From positions 1-64,000 of the forward strand of contig CAYXYU010000010.1 in NCBI GenBank assembly GCA_964469525.1: a stretch of DNA of 64,000 nucleotides, written 5' to 3'. A model generated the notes under the pieces. It had not been told where the DNA came from. It saw only the letters and a list, made by a program, of their open reading frames with translations, and did not search any database. This document shows positions 24,695 through 32,217 of the stretch, piece after piece. The stretch is from JABDCD01 sp964469525. GTDB lineage: Bacteria > Pseudomonadota > Alphaproteobacteria > Rickettsiales > SXRF01. The translations under genes and the position numbers were made by a program. Position 1 is the first letter of the stretch; each line of letters starts with the position of its first letter.

Positions 24695-24726
24695 ACTCTA
24701 CACCTTGGAGCATACTCCAAGGTCAA
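24695..24726 (-). promoter_or_regulatory. MerR-type promoter/operator (right arm)
   Basis: On the minus strand: -35 TTGACC (24726-24721), 20-base spacer, -10-like TAGAGT (24700-24695). The dyad ACCTTGGAG-TATG-CTCCAAGGT is identical, including its centre, to the left-arm operator at 10711-10732. The two regulators could therefore cross-regulate. It is 19 bases before the merR start codon. Confidence 0.85.
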
Positions 24727-24839
24727 GCACATAGGAATTGATTTTAGTCAAATAGTTAAAAATGATCAGAGATGGCTAAATCCGATCCCCTGCAATCCCC
24801 CGATACCGGTTTTTTGCACTGAGTACACCGCCATTGTTC

Positions 24840-25247
24840 TTATATTCCCCTTCTCCGCAGATTCAGCCAAAGGCTGACCAGCGTGCATCCTATCAGTACC
24901 GCCGCCGCGACGAATGCCATCAGCCTATCGGCAATATCGCCGCCGGTGAGCCGCCAGTAAAGATATTCCGGATAGGATGGTGGCAAATACACCTCCCCCA
25001 ATGCGGCTTTGACCTGCCACTGCCAGTCGGTCAGCAGGCAGTAGCCGAGGTTGCCGACATACAGGCCAAGGGCCAGCCAGGAGAACCAGACAACCGCCAG
25101 CACGGCGAGATGCAGCCGGCGCAGGCGCCGCAGCATCCAGCCGGTCATGACAAAGATAATCACCGCCAGATGCATCACATGCAGTAGCCAGTCGAGCGCC
25201 GCCAGCGCCTGCGGGTCATCCGGAATGAGGGGAGTGAGCCAGGGCAT
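24840..25247 (-). CDS. DUF2784-like membrane protein
   Basis: A 135-residue protein with three to four hydrophobic helices and conserved-looking segments (LHVMHLAVIIFVMTGW; LTDWQWQVKAALGE; PEYLYWRLTGG) that match DUF2784, a family of small inner-membrane proteins without known function. It is the first gene to the right of the copper operator and is not obviously part of the metal cluster. Confidence 0.7.
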   Translation of the reverse strand: MPWLTPLIPDDPQALAALDWLLHVMHLAVIIFVMTGWMLRRLRRLHLAVLAVVWFSWLALGLYVGNLGYCLLTDWQWQVKAALGEVYLPPSYPEYLYWRLTGGDIADRLMAFVAAAVLIGCTLVSLWLNLRRRGI

Positions 25248-25349
25248 AACCAGTTTCTTGCGTTACCGCCGTTCTTGCGTTGTCAGATCAAAACTATACA
25301 TTACAGCTTCTGGACGAGCGCTATAAATCCAATATCGGGAGAATAATCC

Positions 25350-25715
25350 ATGACCACCATCCACCGCATCGAGGCCGGGCCGCGCATGAGCGAGGTTGTG
25401 ATTCACGGCGACCGGATTTACACCAGCGGCATTGTCGCCGATGCAGCGATGGGAAAATCGGCGCTGGAGCAGACGCAGGACATCTTGCGGCAGATCGACG
25501 CGCTGCTGGAACACGCCGGCAGCGACAAGATGCACATTCTCAAGGCCAATATCTGGCTTTCGGACATGGCGACGTTCGAGCAGATGAACCAGGCGTGGGA
25601 CGCCTGGGTGGTGCCGGGACAGGCGCCCGCCCGGGCGACAGTCGAAGCGAAGCTCGCCGCACCGGGCTATGCCGTCGAGATCATGATTGAGGCCGTACGC
25701 TCGAAGCACGCCTAA
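25350..25715 (+). CDS. RidA-family protein (reactive enamine/imine deaminase-like)
   Basis: A 121-residue protein of the RidA/YjgF fold. The conserved C-terminal block PARATVEAKLAAPGYAVEI contains the arginine that binds the carboxylate of the substrate in RidA. Members hydrolyse reactive 2-aminoacrylate and related imines; this one belongs to one of the less studied Rid subgroups, so the substrate is unsure. It stands alone and converges on the beta-barrel gene, with five bases between their stop codons. Confidence 0.85.
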   Translation: MTTIHRIEAGPRMSEVVIHGDRIYTSGIVADAAMGKSALEQTQDILRQIDALLEHAGSDKMHILKANIWLSDMATFEQMNQAWDAWVVPGQAPARATVEAKLAAPGYAVEIMIEAVRSKHA

Positions 25716-25720
25716 AGATA

Positions 25721-26326
25721 CTAGAAATGGTAGCTGACGCCCAGCCGGAGGTCATTGGTGGATGGGTCGATGCCCGCTTTTTCCCCGAACCAGGTATGGG
25801 CATATTCCAGACGCAGGCCGACATCGCCATAGGCCACCAGCTGCGTGCCGATGCCCAGCTCGAAGCCGTTATACCGTTCCGAATTGCCCGCCGTGGTGAA
25901 CTCGGTATTGCGATAACCTAGAATGCCGTACGGGTTCAGGCCGAGCGGAGAAGTGACACGGTCAATGACGGAAAGGCCCGGGCGGAATGAAATGCCCCAT
26001 TCATCCTCTTTTTCCGTAGTCCCCTCCTCACCATTAGAGGCTCCATAGAAGGCTTCAATGGCTCCATTTGCTCCAATGCCGAAGTCGGAGGTTTCATCCA
26101 CGATCGCACCCAGCCTGTAGCCGGCGAATACGCCGCCATCCCAGCCATCCGGATCGGATCCTCCATCCAGGTCATTCCAGCCATAACCGCCATACACACC
26201 GATATACGGCCCAGACAGGCTGGACATCTTGACATCCTTATTTTTTGCCGTTTGGGCTATGGCGGGAAGCGACGCGAAAAGCGTAGCCAGTGCTACGCCA
26301 AGCAAAAGACTGTTCTTCGCCTTCAT
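25721..26326 (-). CDS. Outer-membrane beta-barrel protein (opacity-type)
   Basis: A 201-residue protein with a signal peptide (cleavage near AIAQ, residue 25) and repeated beta-strand patterns (GPYIGVYGGYGWND; GGVFAGYRLG; LRLEYAHTWFG) that end in an aromatic residue (SYHF), as in eight-stranded barrels of the Omp25/opacity kind. The start at 26326 has GGAG six bases upstream. It may be a surface-stabilising or adhesin-like protein; no more can be said. Confidence 0.75.
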   Translation of the reverse strand: MKAKNSLLLGVALATLFASLPAIAQTAKNKDVKMSSLSGPYIGVYGGYGWNDLDGGSDPDGWDGGVFAGYRLGAIVDETSDFGIGANGAIEAFYGASNGEEGTTEKEDEWGISFRPGLSVIDRVTSPLGLNPYGILGYRNTEFTTAGNSERYNGFELGIGTQLVAYGDVGLRLEYAHTWFGEKAGIDPSTNDLRLGVSYHF

Positions 26327-26365
26327 ATGCATCTCCTTAACTAGAATGATTCCGAACCGCGTATT

Positions 26366-26716
26366 CTATGGCACGATCGTCAGGCGCGAACGCACCGCCC
26401 GCACATTATCCACCCCGCGGGCGATGGTGACAGCACGATCGGCAATGGCTTCGCTCGGCACGCTGCCGTTAAGCGTCACCACGTTCATGTAGGTATCCAC
26501 GTCGATGGCCAGCGCGGACACGCGTTCATCGGCCGCCAGACGCGTCTTAATCTTGCCGGTGATGGCGGCATCTTCGGCAATTTGTCCCGCCGTACGCTCG
26601 TCTTTCGCGACGTAATAGGCGCCGGCGCCGCCCGCCGCCGTACCCGCCAGAAACCAGCAGCCCGACAGGGATGGCAGCAGAAACAGTACGGCTAATATCT
26701 TCGTAGCTCTTCGCAT
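26366..26716 (-). CDS. BON-domain lipoprotein (OsmY/DolP-like)
   Basis: A 116-residue protein with a lipoprotein signal (lipobox LSGC) and one BON domain at residues ~47-115, with the typical pattern ITGKIKTRLAADERVSALAIDV ahead of VVTLNGSVPS. Such domains bind phospholipids and help keep the outer membrane intact. DolP has two; this short form has one. The start at 26716 has GGAG seven bases upstream, whereas the frame runs back to 26773. Confidence 0.8.
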   Translation of the reverse strand: MRRATKILAVLFLLPSLSGCWFLAGTAAGGAGAYYVAKDERTAGQIAEDAAITGKIKTRLAADERVSALAIDVDTYMNVVTLNGSVPSEAIADRAVTIARGVDNVRAVRSRLTIVP

Positions 26717-26884
26717 AATCTTCTCCTCGCTTTCTTCGGTCTCATTAAGCGGATTAGCCAATAAAAAATCCATCGTGCTTTCCGGCCATTTCCATAAATT
26801 TTTATTTCTTTATGATGCATTTAGATGCGTCTTGGCTCCCGAGCGGCTTATAGTGCGGGCACGTAATTCAAATAGGGGATGTTT

Positions 26885-27157
26885 ATGAGCTATGAGATAT
26901 TACGCCTGCTGCGCAACATTCTGCTGCGTACGTTCGTCATTGGATTTATCCTCGCCCTGCTGCTCGGGCTGGTCACAATGACCGGCTGGACCACCTGGAT
27001 GGGTATTGCCAGCAGCTGGTTCCACACCACTCCCGAGACGCTGACGCCAATCGTACTCGAGTTCTTCGTCACGATTCGCTTTTACCTGCTGTTCATCGTG
27101 CTCGCCCCCGCGCTGGCTCTCCACTGGACCCTACGCAAAGAACAGAACCGGCGGTAG
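26885..27157 (+). CDS. Small two-helix membrane protein, unknown
   Basis: A 90-residue protein with two hydrophobic segments (residues ~12-35 and ~60-80) and a basic C-terminus. The ATG at 26885 has AGGGG six bases upstream, so it is preferred to the one at 26879, which has no spacing. I do not recognise a family with confidence. It may be a stress-related inner-membrane protein like others of this size. Confidence 0.6.
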   Translation: MSYEILRLLRNILLRTFVIGFILALLLGLVTMTGWTTWMGIASSWFHTTPETLTPIVLEFFVTIRFYLLFIVLAPALALHWTLRKEQNRR

Positions 27158-27161
27158 ACGC

Positions 27162-27227
27162 TTAGAACCGGTACCCCAGGCTCACCGCGCCGAAGACGTT
27201 GGGCTTGCTCTGGCCGTGGAAATCTTC
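27162..27227 (-). pseudogene. Duplicated 3' end of the lpxR-like gene
   Basis: On the minus strand this encodes FHGQSKPNVFGAVSLGYRF and a TAA stop, nearly the same as the last residues of the LpxR-like protein at 27837-28856. At DNA level, 27166-27227 matches 27841-27902 in 58 of 62 positions. It lacks the rest of the gene. The two copies bracket the gene at 27339-27827 as direct repeats, so that segment may have been inserted or a tandem copy may have been mostly deleted. Confidence 0.8.
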
Positions 27228-27338
27228 AATTGGGATTATCGGGTCGGACAGGAGGACTAAATAATATATATCAATATATTATTAGTTTAATAAAAGCTTC
27301 ATTATATGAGGCATAATTTTTCCATTATAGTTAGTGGT

Positions 27339-27827
27339 ATGAGTGAAAAACAGGACGATGCCCTTGACCTAAACGACGCGGAAACGCGCAGGATGCTGCA
27401 CAATCCTGCGGCAACGCGCAATGCAGCGATTAAAGCCGGCATAGGCGCGGGGCTCCTCAGTGGACTGATAGGCGGCATAGAAGCACTGTTCATGATTCCG
27501 GAGTTCGTCAGGAAATACAAAAGTGTTGATCCTCAGGGCCAATTCACAGAACGCCTGGCAACGACGGTAAAACAAAACAAACTGCTCACCGGCCTCGTAC
27601 TTGCACCTGCCATGATTACGGCAGCCGTTGGCACGTGGGGCTTTTTCTCTGCCAGGTCCACCTTGAAGAAAAAAGAAAAAGAACTTTGTGCCCTTGAAAA
27701 AAAGGAAGCGCAGACAGCTCCGTCTGTCCTCGCGGAGGAGATAGCGGACACACCGGCAGATACCACGCGGAAAAGTTGGGTCGAGAGAAGCCTATCACCT
27801 GCTGCATCCGCAACCATCGGACGGTAG
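27339..27827 (+). CDS. Hypothetical protein with two membrane segments
   Basis: A 162-residue protein. The N-terminus is hydrophilic and acidic (DDALDLNDAETRR), then come a Gly-rich hydrophobic segment (~34-55), a second one (~83-105) and a Lys/Glu-rich tail. The start could also be the ATG at 27306. I know no family. It lies between two copies of an lpxR 3' end, and the AT-rich DNA before it (27240-27305) suggests that it was acquired. Confidence 0.55.
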   Translation: MSEKQDDALDLNDAETRRMLHNPAATRNAAIKAGIGAGLLSGLIGGIEALFMIPEFVRKYKSVDPQGQFTERLATTVKQNKLLTGLVLAPAMITAAVGTWGFFSARSTLKKKEKELCALEKKEAQTAPSVLAEEIADTPADTTRKSWVERSLSPAASATIGR

Positions 27828-27836
27828 CAATACTCT

Positions 27837-28856
27837 TCAAAACCGGTACCCCAGACTCACCGCGCCGAATACGTTGGGCTTGCGCTGGCCGTGGAACTCT
27901 TCCGAGCGCCAGTTCAGCGTATAACTGAGTTGTGCGCGGCCGTAGGTGAATGCCACGCCCGCGCTGGCGTCGCCGACCAACGGCTTCTTGTCGACGGAGG
28001 GACTATCCTCGAACGTATTACCGTCGAGGAAAATGTTGCGTCCGACGGCACGGCCTTCAACTCCGGCAAACAGCATCCAGGAGAGTTCATCATCAGGCAC
28101 GGAGAAATAGCCGCTCCCCGGCATCGCGGGGCGCACACGCAGCGGCATGCCCTGCCATTTATGGGCTTTCGGCACCAGCTGGAACATCAGACCGGTGCTG
28201 GCATAGGTATATATATTTCCTACGGTGGCGCCGACATAGGGAGATGTACGGAAATGCAGCCCAATCAGCTCAGCTTTGTAAGCTTCCGGCCATAACCGCT
28301 GCCACGATAGCATCAGCCCAGGTTCGGTTTCCAGCTGGTGGTCCCAGCCGTTTGGATCCGCGGCGCCGATCACGTCATGCACGAATTTCTGCGTCTGCCG
28401 CCCGAGCGCCGGCGGCCCGACGATGCCGATCGTCGCCTCCACACTGTCCATATGATTGCCGGAAATGGTGATCAGCCCCATGGTACCGTAGAGAAACGCC
28501 GCATAGGGCTGATCCTCGGGATTTTGCTCGCGCGCCTTGATGTCGGTGGGAGAATAGAGATTCTGCCCCAGCGAGTAATAGACCGACGTGGTGGCGTTGA
28601 TTTCGATAGGCAGGAAGGGATCGAGTGTATGCGCCACCCGCGGCGGTACCGCAGCCGTATCAAACCAACTCAGCCGCACGCCGCTCGTGTAATGGCGGTC
28701 GGTGCCGTTCCCCAGCGAATCATTCTCGACGGTCAGGGTGATGAACCGCTCCCGCTTCTCCACCATCCGCTTGCCGAACTCCTGCTCGAAGGTTTCGGCG
28801 CGGGCCGCCGTTGCGACACATAGTAAGAAGATGCATGGGAGAATCTGACATTTCAT
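27837..28856 (-). CDS. lpxR: LpxR-family lipid A 3'-O-deacylase-like outer-membrane protein (DUF2219)
   Basis: A 339-residue protein with a signal peptide (residues 1-20) and the DUF2219/LpxR barrel. The LpxR hallmark near the N-terminus is present: TVENDSLGNGTDRHYTSGVR, with the Asn-Asp pair that forms part of the active site. Later strands end in YRF. LpxR proteins remove the 3'-linked acyl chain of lipid A at the outer membrane in a calcium-dependent way. A remnant of a second copy of its 3' end is at 27162-27227. Confidence 0.8.
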   Translation of the reverse strand: MKCQILPCIFLLCVATAARAETFEQEFGKRMVEKRERFITLTVENDSLGNGTDRHYTSGVRLSWFDTAAVPPRVAHTLDPFLPIEINATTSVYYSLGQNLYSPTDIKAREQNPEDQPYAAFLYGTMGLITISGNHMDSVEATIGIVGPPALGRQTQKFVHDVIGAADPNGWDHQLETEPGLMLSWQRLWPEAYKAELIGLHFRTSPYVGATVGNIYTYASTGLMFQLVPKAHKWQGMPLRVRPAMPGSGYFSVPDDELSWMLFAGVEGRAVGRNIFLDGNTFEDSPSVDKKPLVGDASAGVAFTYGRAQLSYTLNWRSEEFHGQRKPNVFGAVSLGYRF

Positions 28857-28909
28857 AGGCCCGGTGTAGCCCCATTCACGTAAAAAGGAAATAAGTGCTT
28901 TAAAACCGG

Positions 28910-29362
28910 TTAGCCGTACAGCACTTCCGCCCGGGTGCAGAAGGCGTTAACCATGCGGTCGGTGGCGCGGCCAAACAGCGGGCCGATGAGTTTATCGAGA
29001 ATACGCGAACGGAACTTGAAATCGAGCGTGAAGTCGATACGGGTTTGGCCGTCTTCCAACGCAGTGAAGCGCCAGCTGTTCGTGAGATATTCGAATGGGC
29101 CCCGCACCATCACCACGTCGATCGACTTCGGGAAATTAAGCGTCACGCGCGATACGTAGCTTTCGGTCAAATGCCGGAAGGAAATCACCAGCTCCGCCTC
29201 CATCTCCTCCGGCCAGCGCCCCTCCCCCTGCTCCAGCACGCGCAGCACGCGCGCCGCACGGCACCAGGGCAGGAAATCCGGATAGCGCTCGATATCGGCC
29301 ACCAGCTCGAAAAGCTGCTCGGGCGCGTAAGGCAGGATTTGCTGTTCGGTATGCGACGGCAT
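28910..29362 (-). CDS. Coq10/RatA-like START-domain protein
   Basis: A 150-residue protein matching the Coq10/YfjG (polyketide cyclase, SRPBCC) family: YPDFLPWCRAARV near residue 27 and FSYLTNSWRF-like strand, here FEYLTNSWRF, near 90, with the C-terminal helix FGRATDRMVNAFCTRAEVLYG. The fold holds a hydrophobic ligand, probably ubiquinone, and supports respiration. The toxin name RatA is used for E. coli, but a ubiquinone role is more usual in alphaproteobacteria. It lies 9 bases after the gene at 29372. Confidence 0.85.
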   Translation of the reverse strand: MPSHTEQQILPYAPEQLFELVADIERYPDFLPWCRAARVLRVLEQGEGRWPEEMEAELVISFRHLTESYVSRVTLNFPKSIDVVMVRGPFEYLTNSWRFTALEDGQTRIDFTLDFKFRSRILDKLIGPLFGRATDRMVNAFCTRAEVLYG

Positions 29363-29371
29363 GACGGCTCT

Positions 29372-29803
29372 TTACAATACCAGCCGCGTTTTTTCCATGA
29401 TCCAGATAAAGAGCGCCCACGCGAATATATAAAGATAGCCGAACGGCAGAACCAGCAGCGGATAGACATAAAAGGAGGATGCCTGGAAAATGCCGTTATA
29501 CAGGTAATCCCCGACGATGACGAAAGGGATATAAACGAAGGGCAGCATCAGGAACTGCTGCGGCATGGTGTCGTGGTCCTCCTGCATGTTCCAGTAGCAG
29601 CCCACCGTGATGATAAAGACCGGCAGCGACCAGTTGCCGATCAGGCTGATGAACAGCGGATGGACCCGCAGGCGCGAAAGCAGGTAATACGCCTCCTCAT
29701 AATGCTTGTACCATAGCGATTCGACAAACCCGGTGTTGAACACCAGCACCCGCAGCACCAGCGGCAGGGCCAGCGCGATGTAATAAAGCCAGGTTTTTGG
29801 CAT
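29372..29803 (-). CDS. Four-helix membrane protein, unknown
   Basis: A 143-residue inner-membrane protein with about four helices and many aromatic residues. The ATG at 29803 lies one base beyond the stop codon of the VIT1-like gene, so the two are probably translationally coupled; the frame itself runs back to 29824. I recognise no family. It is placed between a metal transporter and a Coq10-like gene. Confidence 0.65.
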   Translation of the reverse strand: MPKTWLYYIALALPLVLRVLVFNTGFVESLWYKHYEEAYYLLSRLRVHPLFISLIGNWSLPVFIITVGCYWNMQEDHDTMPQQFLMLPFVYIPFVIVGDYLYNGIFQASSFYVYPLLVLPFGYLYIFAWALFIWIMEKTRLVL

Positions 29804-29804
29804 G

Positions 29805-30500
29805 CTACGCCACCCATGAGGCAATCAGGTAGGCCGCGCCGGCTGCCACCCCACCGATTAATGTCGTCTGCAACGCCGCTTTCAGCAGCTTCTGGCCCGT
29901 GTAATAGCCTTTGAAGGCGCCGAAAGCGAACAGCGCCAGCAGGCTGATTCCTGCCGAGATAGGCAACGCCGCCGAGACATGATCGAGCATGATGAACGGC
30001 ACCAGCGGCACGAACCCGGCCACCGCATACGCTCCGCCGATGATGAGGGGGCTGTGCACCAGCCGGCGCGGGTCGGGCCGCTCCAGCCCCAGCTCGAAGC
30101 GCATCATGAAATCCACCCATTTGGCGGGATTCTGGCGGATCGCCGTCACCACCGGCTCCACCTGCGGCTGCGGCACGCCGAATTCCAGCAGTATGTCCTC
30201 GACCTCTTTCGCCTCGACGTGCGGCACGCATTCCACTTCACGGAATTCGCGCCGGCGCTCGGACTCGTAGTGGTCCTTCTCCGTGCGCGCGCCGAGATAA
30301 CCGCCCAGCCCCATCGAGATCGACCCGGCGACGATTTCCGCTACCCCCGCCGTCACGATGATCGCCGTCGACTCCACCGCCCCCGCCAGCCCCGCCGCCA
30401 GCGCGAACGGCACCGTCAGCCCGTCCGACATCCCGATCACGAAATCGCGCAGGGACTCGGAAGACTGGACGTGGTGCTCGTGGTGGCGGTGCGGGCTCAT
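29805..30500 (-). CDS. VIT1/CCC1-family iron or manganese transporter
   Basis: A 231-residue protein with five helices. The family pattern FVIGMSDGLTVPFALAAGLAG lies near residues 20-40, and the metal-binding acidic cytoplasmic domain (YESERRREFREVE, then KEVEDILLEFGV) between the second and third helices, with EIVAGSISMGLGGYLG at helix two. The N-terminus is His-rich (HRHHEHH). Such proteins move Fe(II) or Mn(II) out of the cytoplasm. It follows lipA on the minus strand with three bases between stop of one and start of the other. Confidence 0.85.
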   Translation of the reverse strand: MSPHRHHEHHVQSSESLRDFVIGMSDGLTVPFALAAGLAGAVESTAIIVTAGVAEIVAGSISMGLGGYLGARTEKDHYESERRREFREVECVPHVEAKEVEDILLEFGVPQPQVEPVVTAIRQNPAKWVDFMMRFELGLERPDPRRLVHSPLIIGGAYAVAGFVPLVPFIMLDHVSAALPISAGISLLALFAFGAFKGYYTGQKLLKAALQTTLIGGVAAGAAYLIASWVA

Positions 30501-30503
30501 GGC

Positions 30504-31475
30504 TTATTTGTCATTCTGAGGCAAAACCGAAAAATCTATTTTTAGTAGATCCTTCGCTGCGCTCAGGATGACACGTTCCCGCGCCGCTTTCATCTCCGCG
30601 AAATCCTCCGCTGCATGATAGCTGGAGCGCGTCAGCGGAGAGCTGGCGACCATCAGGAAGCCCTTGGCCTTGGCCTGGCGGGCGTAGAATTCGAATTCGT
30701 CGGGCGTGACGTAGCGTTGCAGCGGCGCGTGCGCCGGGGTCGGCTGCAGGTACTGGCCGATGGTGATGAAATCGACATCGGCGGCGCGCAAATCGTCCAT
30801 CACCTGCAGCACTTCGTCCTTCTCCTCGCCTAAGCCCACCATCAGGCCGGACTTGGTGAAGATCGACGGGTCGAGCTCCTTCACCGTCTTCAGCAGGTGC
30901 AGCGAGTTGAAATAGCGCGCACCCGGCCGAATGGTTTTGTACAGGCGCGGCACGGTTTCGATATTGTGGTTATACACATCCGGCCGCGCTTTCACGACGA
31001 TGGGAATGCCATGCTCCTTGCGCAGGAAGTCCGGCGTCAGCACTTCAATCGTCGTACCCGGTGCGCGCTTGCGCAGGGCGGCGATGCAATCGGCAAAGTG
31101 CTGCGCCCCGCCGTCGGCCAGATCGTCGCGGTCTACCGATGTCACCACGACATGATGCAGCCCGAGCTGCGCCACCGCCTGCGCCAGGTTCTCCGGCTCA
31201 TGCGGGTTGAGTGCGCCCGGCACGCCGGTCTTGACGTTGCAGAAGGCGCAGGCACGGGTGCAGGTGTCGCCCATGATCATCACCGTGGCGTGCTTCTGGC
31301 TCCAGCATTCGCCGATATTGGGGCATGCCGCCTCCTCGCAAACCGTGTTCAGCTTCAGCTTATGGATGATGTCGCGCGTCGCCTTGAACTCCTGCGAGGT
31401 CGGCGCCTTGACGCGGATCCATGCCGGCTTTGGCACTTTGTTATTATCTTTCTGGATATTATGTATATCGGCCAT
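30504..31475 (-). CDS. lipA: Lipoyl synthase, with a repeat-derived C-terminal tail
   Basis: A 323-residue radical-SAM enzyme that inserts two sulfur atoms into protein-bound octanoate. The auxiliary cluster motif CEEAACPNIGEC (C-x4-C-x5-C) lies near residue 46 and the radical-SAM motif CTRACAFC near 72. The typical LipA C-terminus would end near the RSSYHAAEDF block, but here about 20 more residues (LSAAKDLLKIDFSVLPQNDK) follow; their codons fall in a REP-like palindrome (30509-30573). Whether the tail matters for activity is unclear. Confidence 0.92.
   Translation of the reverse strand: MADIHNIQKDNNKVPKPAWIRVKAPTSQEFKATRDIIHKLKLNTVCEEAACPNIGECWSQKHATVMIMGDTCTRACAFCNVKTGVPGALNPHEPENLAQAVAQLGLHHVVVTSVDRDDLADGGAQHFADCIAALRKRAPGTTIEVLTPDFLRKEHGIPIVVKARPDVYNHNIETVPRLYKTIRPGARYFNSLHLLKTVKELDPSIFTKSGLMVGLGEEKDEVLQVMDDLRAADVDFITIGQYLQPTPAHAPLQRYVTPDEFEFYARQAKAKGFLMVASSPLTRSSYHAAEDFAEMKAARERVILSAAKDLLKIDFSVLPQNDK
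30509..30573. repeat. REP-like palindrome inside the 3' end of lipA
   Basis: TGTCATTCTGAG (30509-30520) pairs with CTCAGGATGACA (30562-30573), one mismatch. It shares GTCAT/ATGAC ends with other repeats in this window (32091-32215, 51475-51559, 53594-53709, 54989-55070). Confidence 0.7.
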
Positions 31476-31557
31476 ACTGCGGTATTCCTAACAAAACCTC
31501 TTGTCTTTACAAGCAAAATCATATAGAAATTGCTCTCTTTGCGCAAACTGTAAACAT

Positions 31558-31678
31558 AAAATTCACTAGCTTGCGCCAAGCGCGCCGCTTTTCGAGGACC
31601 GCAGCGGAGCGTACGTTTTAGGTACGTGAGCAGCGGAAGTGCAGAAAAGCAAGCAGATTGGCCAAGATAGTGGATTTT
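31558..31678. repeat. Dispersed 120-bp palindromic element, copy 1
   Basis: The core, with CCGCAGCGGAGCGTAC and GTACGTGAGCAGCGGAAG, is flanked by inverted ends (AAAATTCACTAGCTTG left, CCAAGATAGTGGATTTT right). A second copy of the same length lies at 43679-43798. It sits between lipA and rpoZ, 17 bases before the rpoZ start, so it replaces most of the rpoZ leader. Confidence 0.8.
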
Positions 31679-31695
31679 ACTATAAGGAGTTAAGA

Positions 31696-32085
31696 ATGGC
31701 CCGCGTCACTGTCGAAGACTGCGTCCTCCACGTCCCCAACCGCTTCGAGCTGGTGCTGCTGGCATCGCAGCGCGCCAAGCAGATTTCCTCGGGCAACCCG
31801 CTGACCGTCGATCGCGACAACGATAAGGACGCGGTGGTCGCCCTGCGTGAGATCGCCGATGAGACCATCTCCCTCGACCAGCTGCAGGAAGGGCTGGTGC
31901 AAACCTTCTTCAAGAGACCGATCTCCGACATTGCCGACAAGAAACTGCTGACCAAGGGCGAAGACATTCCGGCCGAGGTCGAAGAAGCCTTCAAGGACGC
32001 CGCCCAGAACATCTCCGTGCAGCAGAAACCGGAAGCGGAAGATGGCATGTCCTTCGCCGAAGAGAATATCGAAGCGGAAGATTAA
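31696..32085 (+). CDS. rpoZ: RNA polymerase omega subunit
   Basis: A 129-residue protein starting MARVTVEDC at 31696, with AAGGAG seven bases upstream. The core VPNRFELVLLASQRAKQIS followed by DKDAVVALREIADETI is that of RpoZ. It helps assemble RNA polymerase by holding the beta-prime subunit. The acidic tail is longer than in E. coli (91 residues), which is common in alphaproteobacteria. Genes on either side face away or towards it; it is not beside spoT or gmk here. Confidence 0.9.
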   Translation: MARVTVEDCVLHVPNRFELVLLASQRAKQISSGNPLTVDRDNDKDAVVALREIADETISLDQLQEGLVQTFFKRPISDIADKKLLTKGEDIPAEVEEAFKDAAQNISVQQKPEAEDGMSFAEENIEAED

Positions 32086-32090
32086 TTTCT

Positions 32091-32215
32091 CGTCATTGCA
32101 AGCCAAAGGCGAAGCAATCCAGTAGATCCGCGTCTGCGGATCAATAAATCTATACCGCACCCATGGCGCTTGGACTGGATTGCCGCGTCGGCCTGACGGC
32201 CTCCTCGCAATGACG
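32091..32215. repeat. REP-like palindrome between convergent rpoZ and kdpD
   Basis: CGTCATTGCAAG at the left end and CTCGCAATGACG at the right form an inverted repeat; inside are further small palindromes (GATCCGCGTCTGCGGATC). It fills the gap between convergent genes and may end both transcripts. Confidence 0.7.
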
Positions 32216-32217
32216 AT

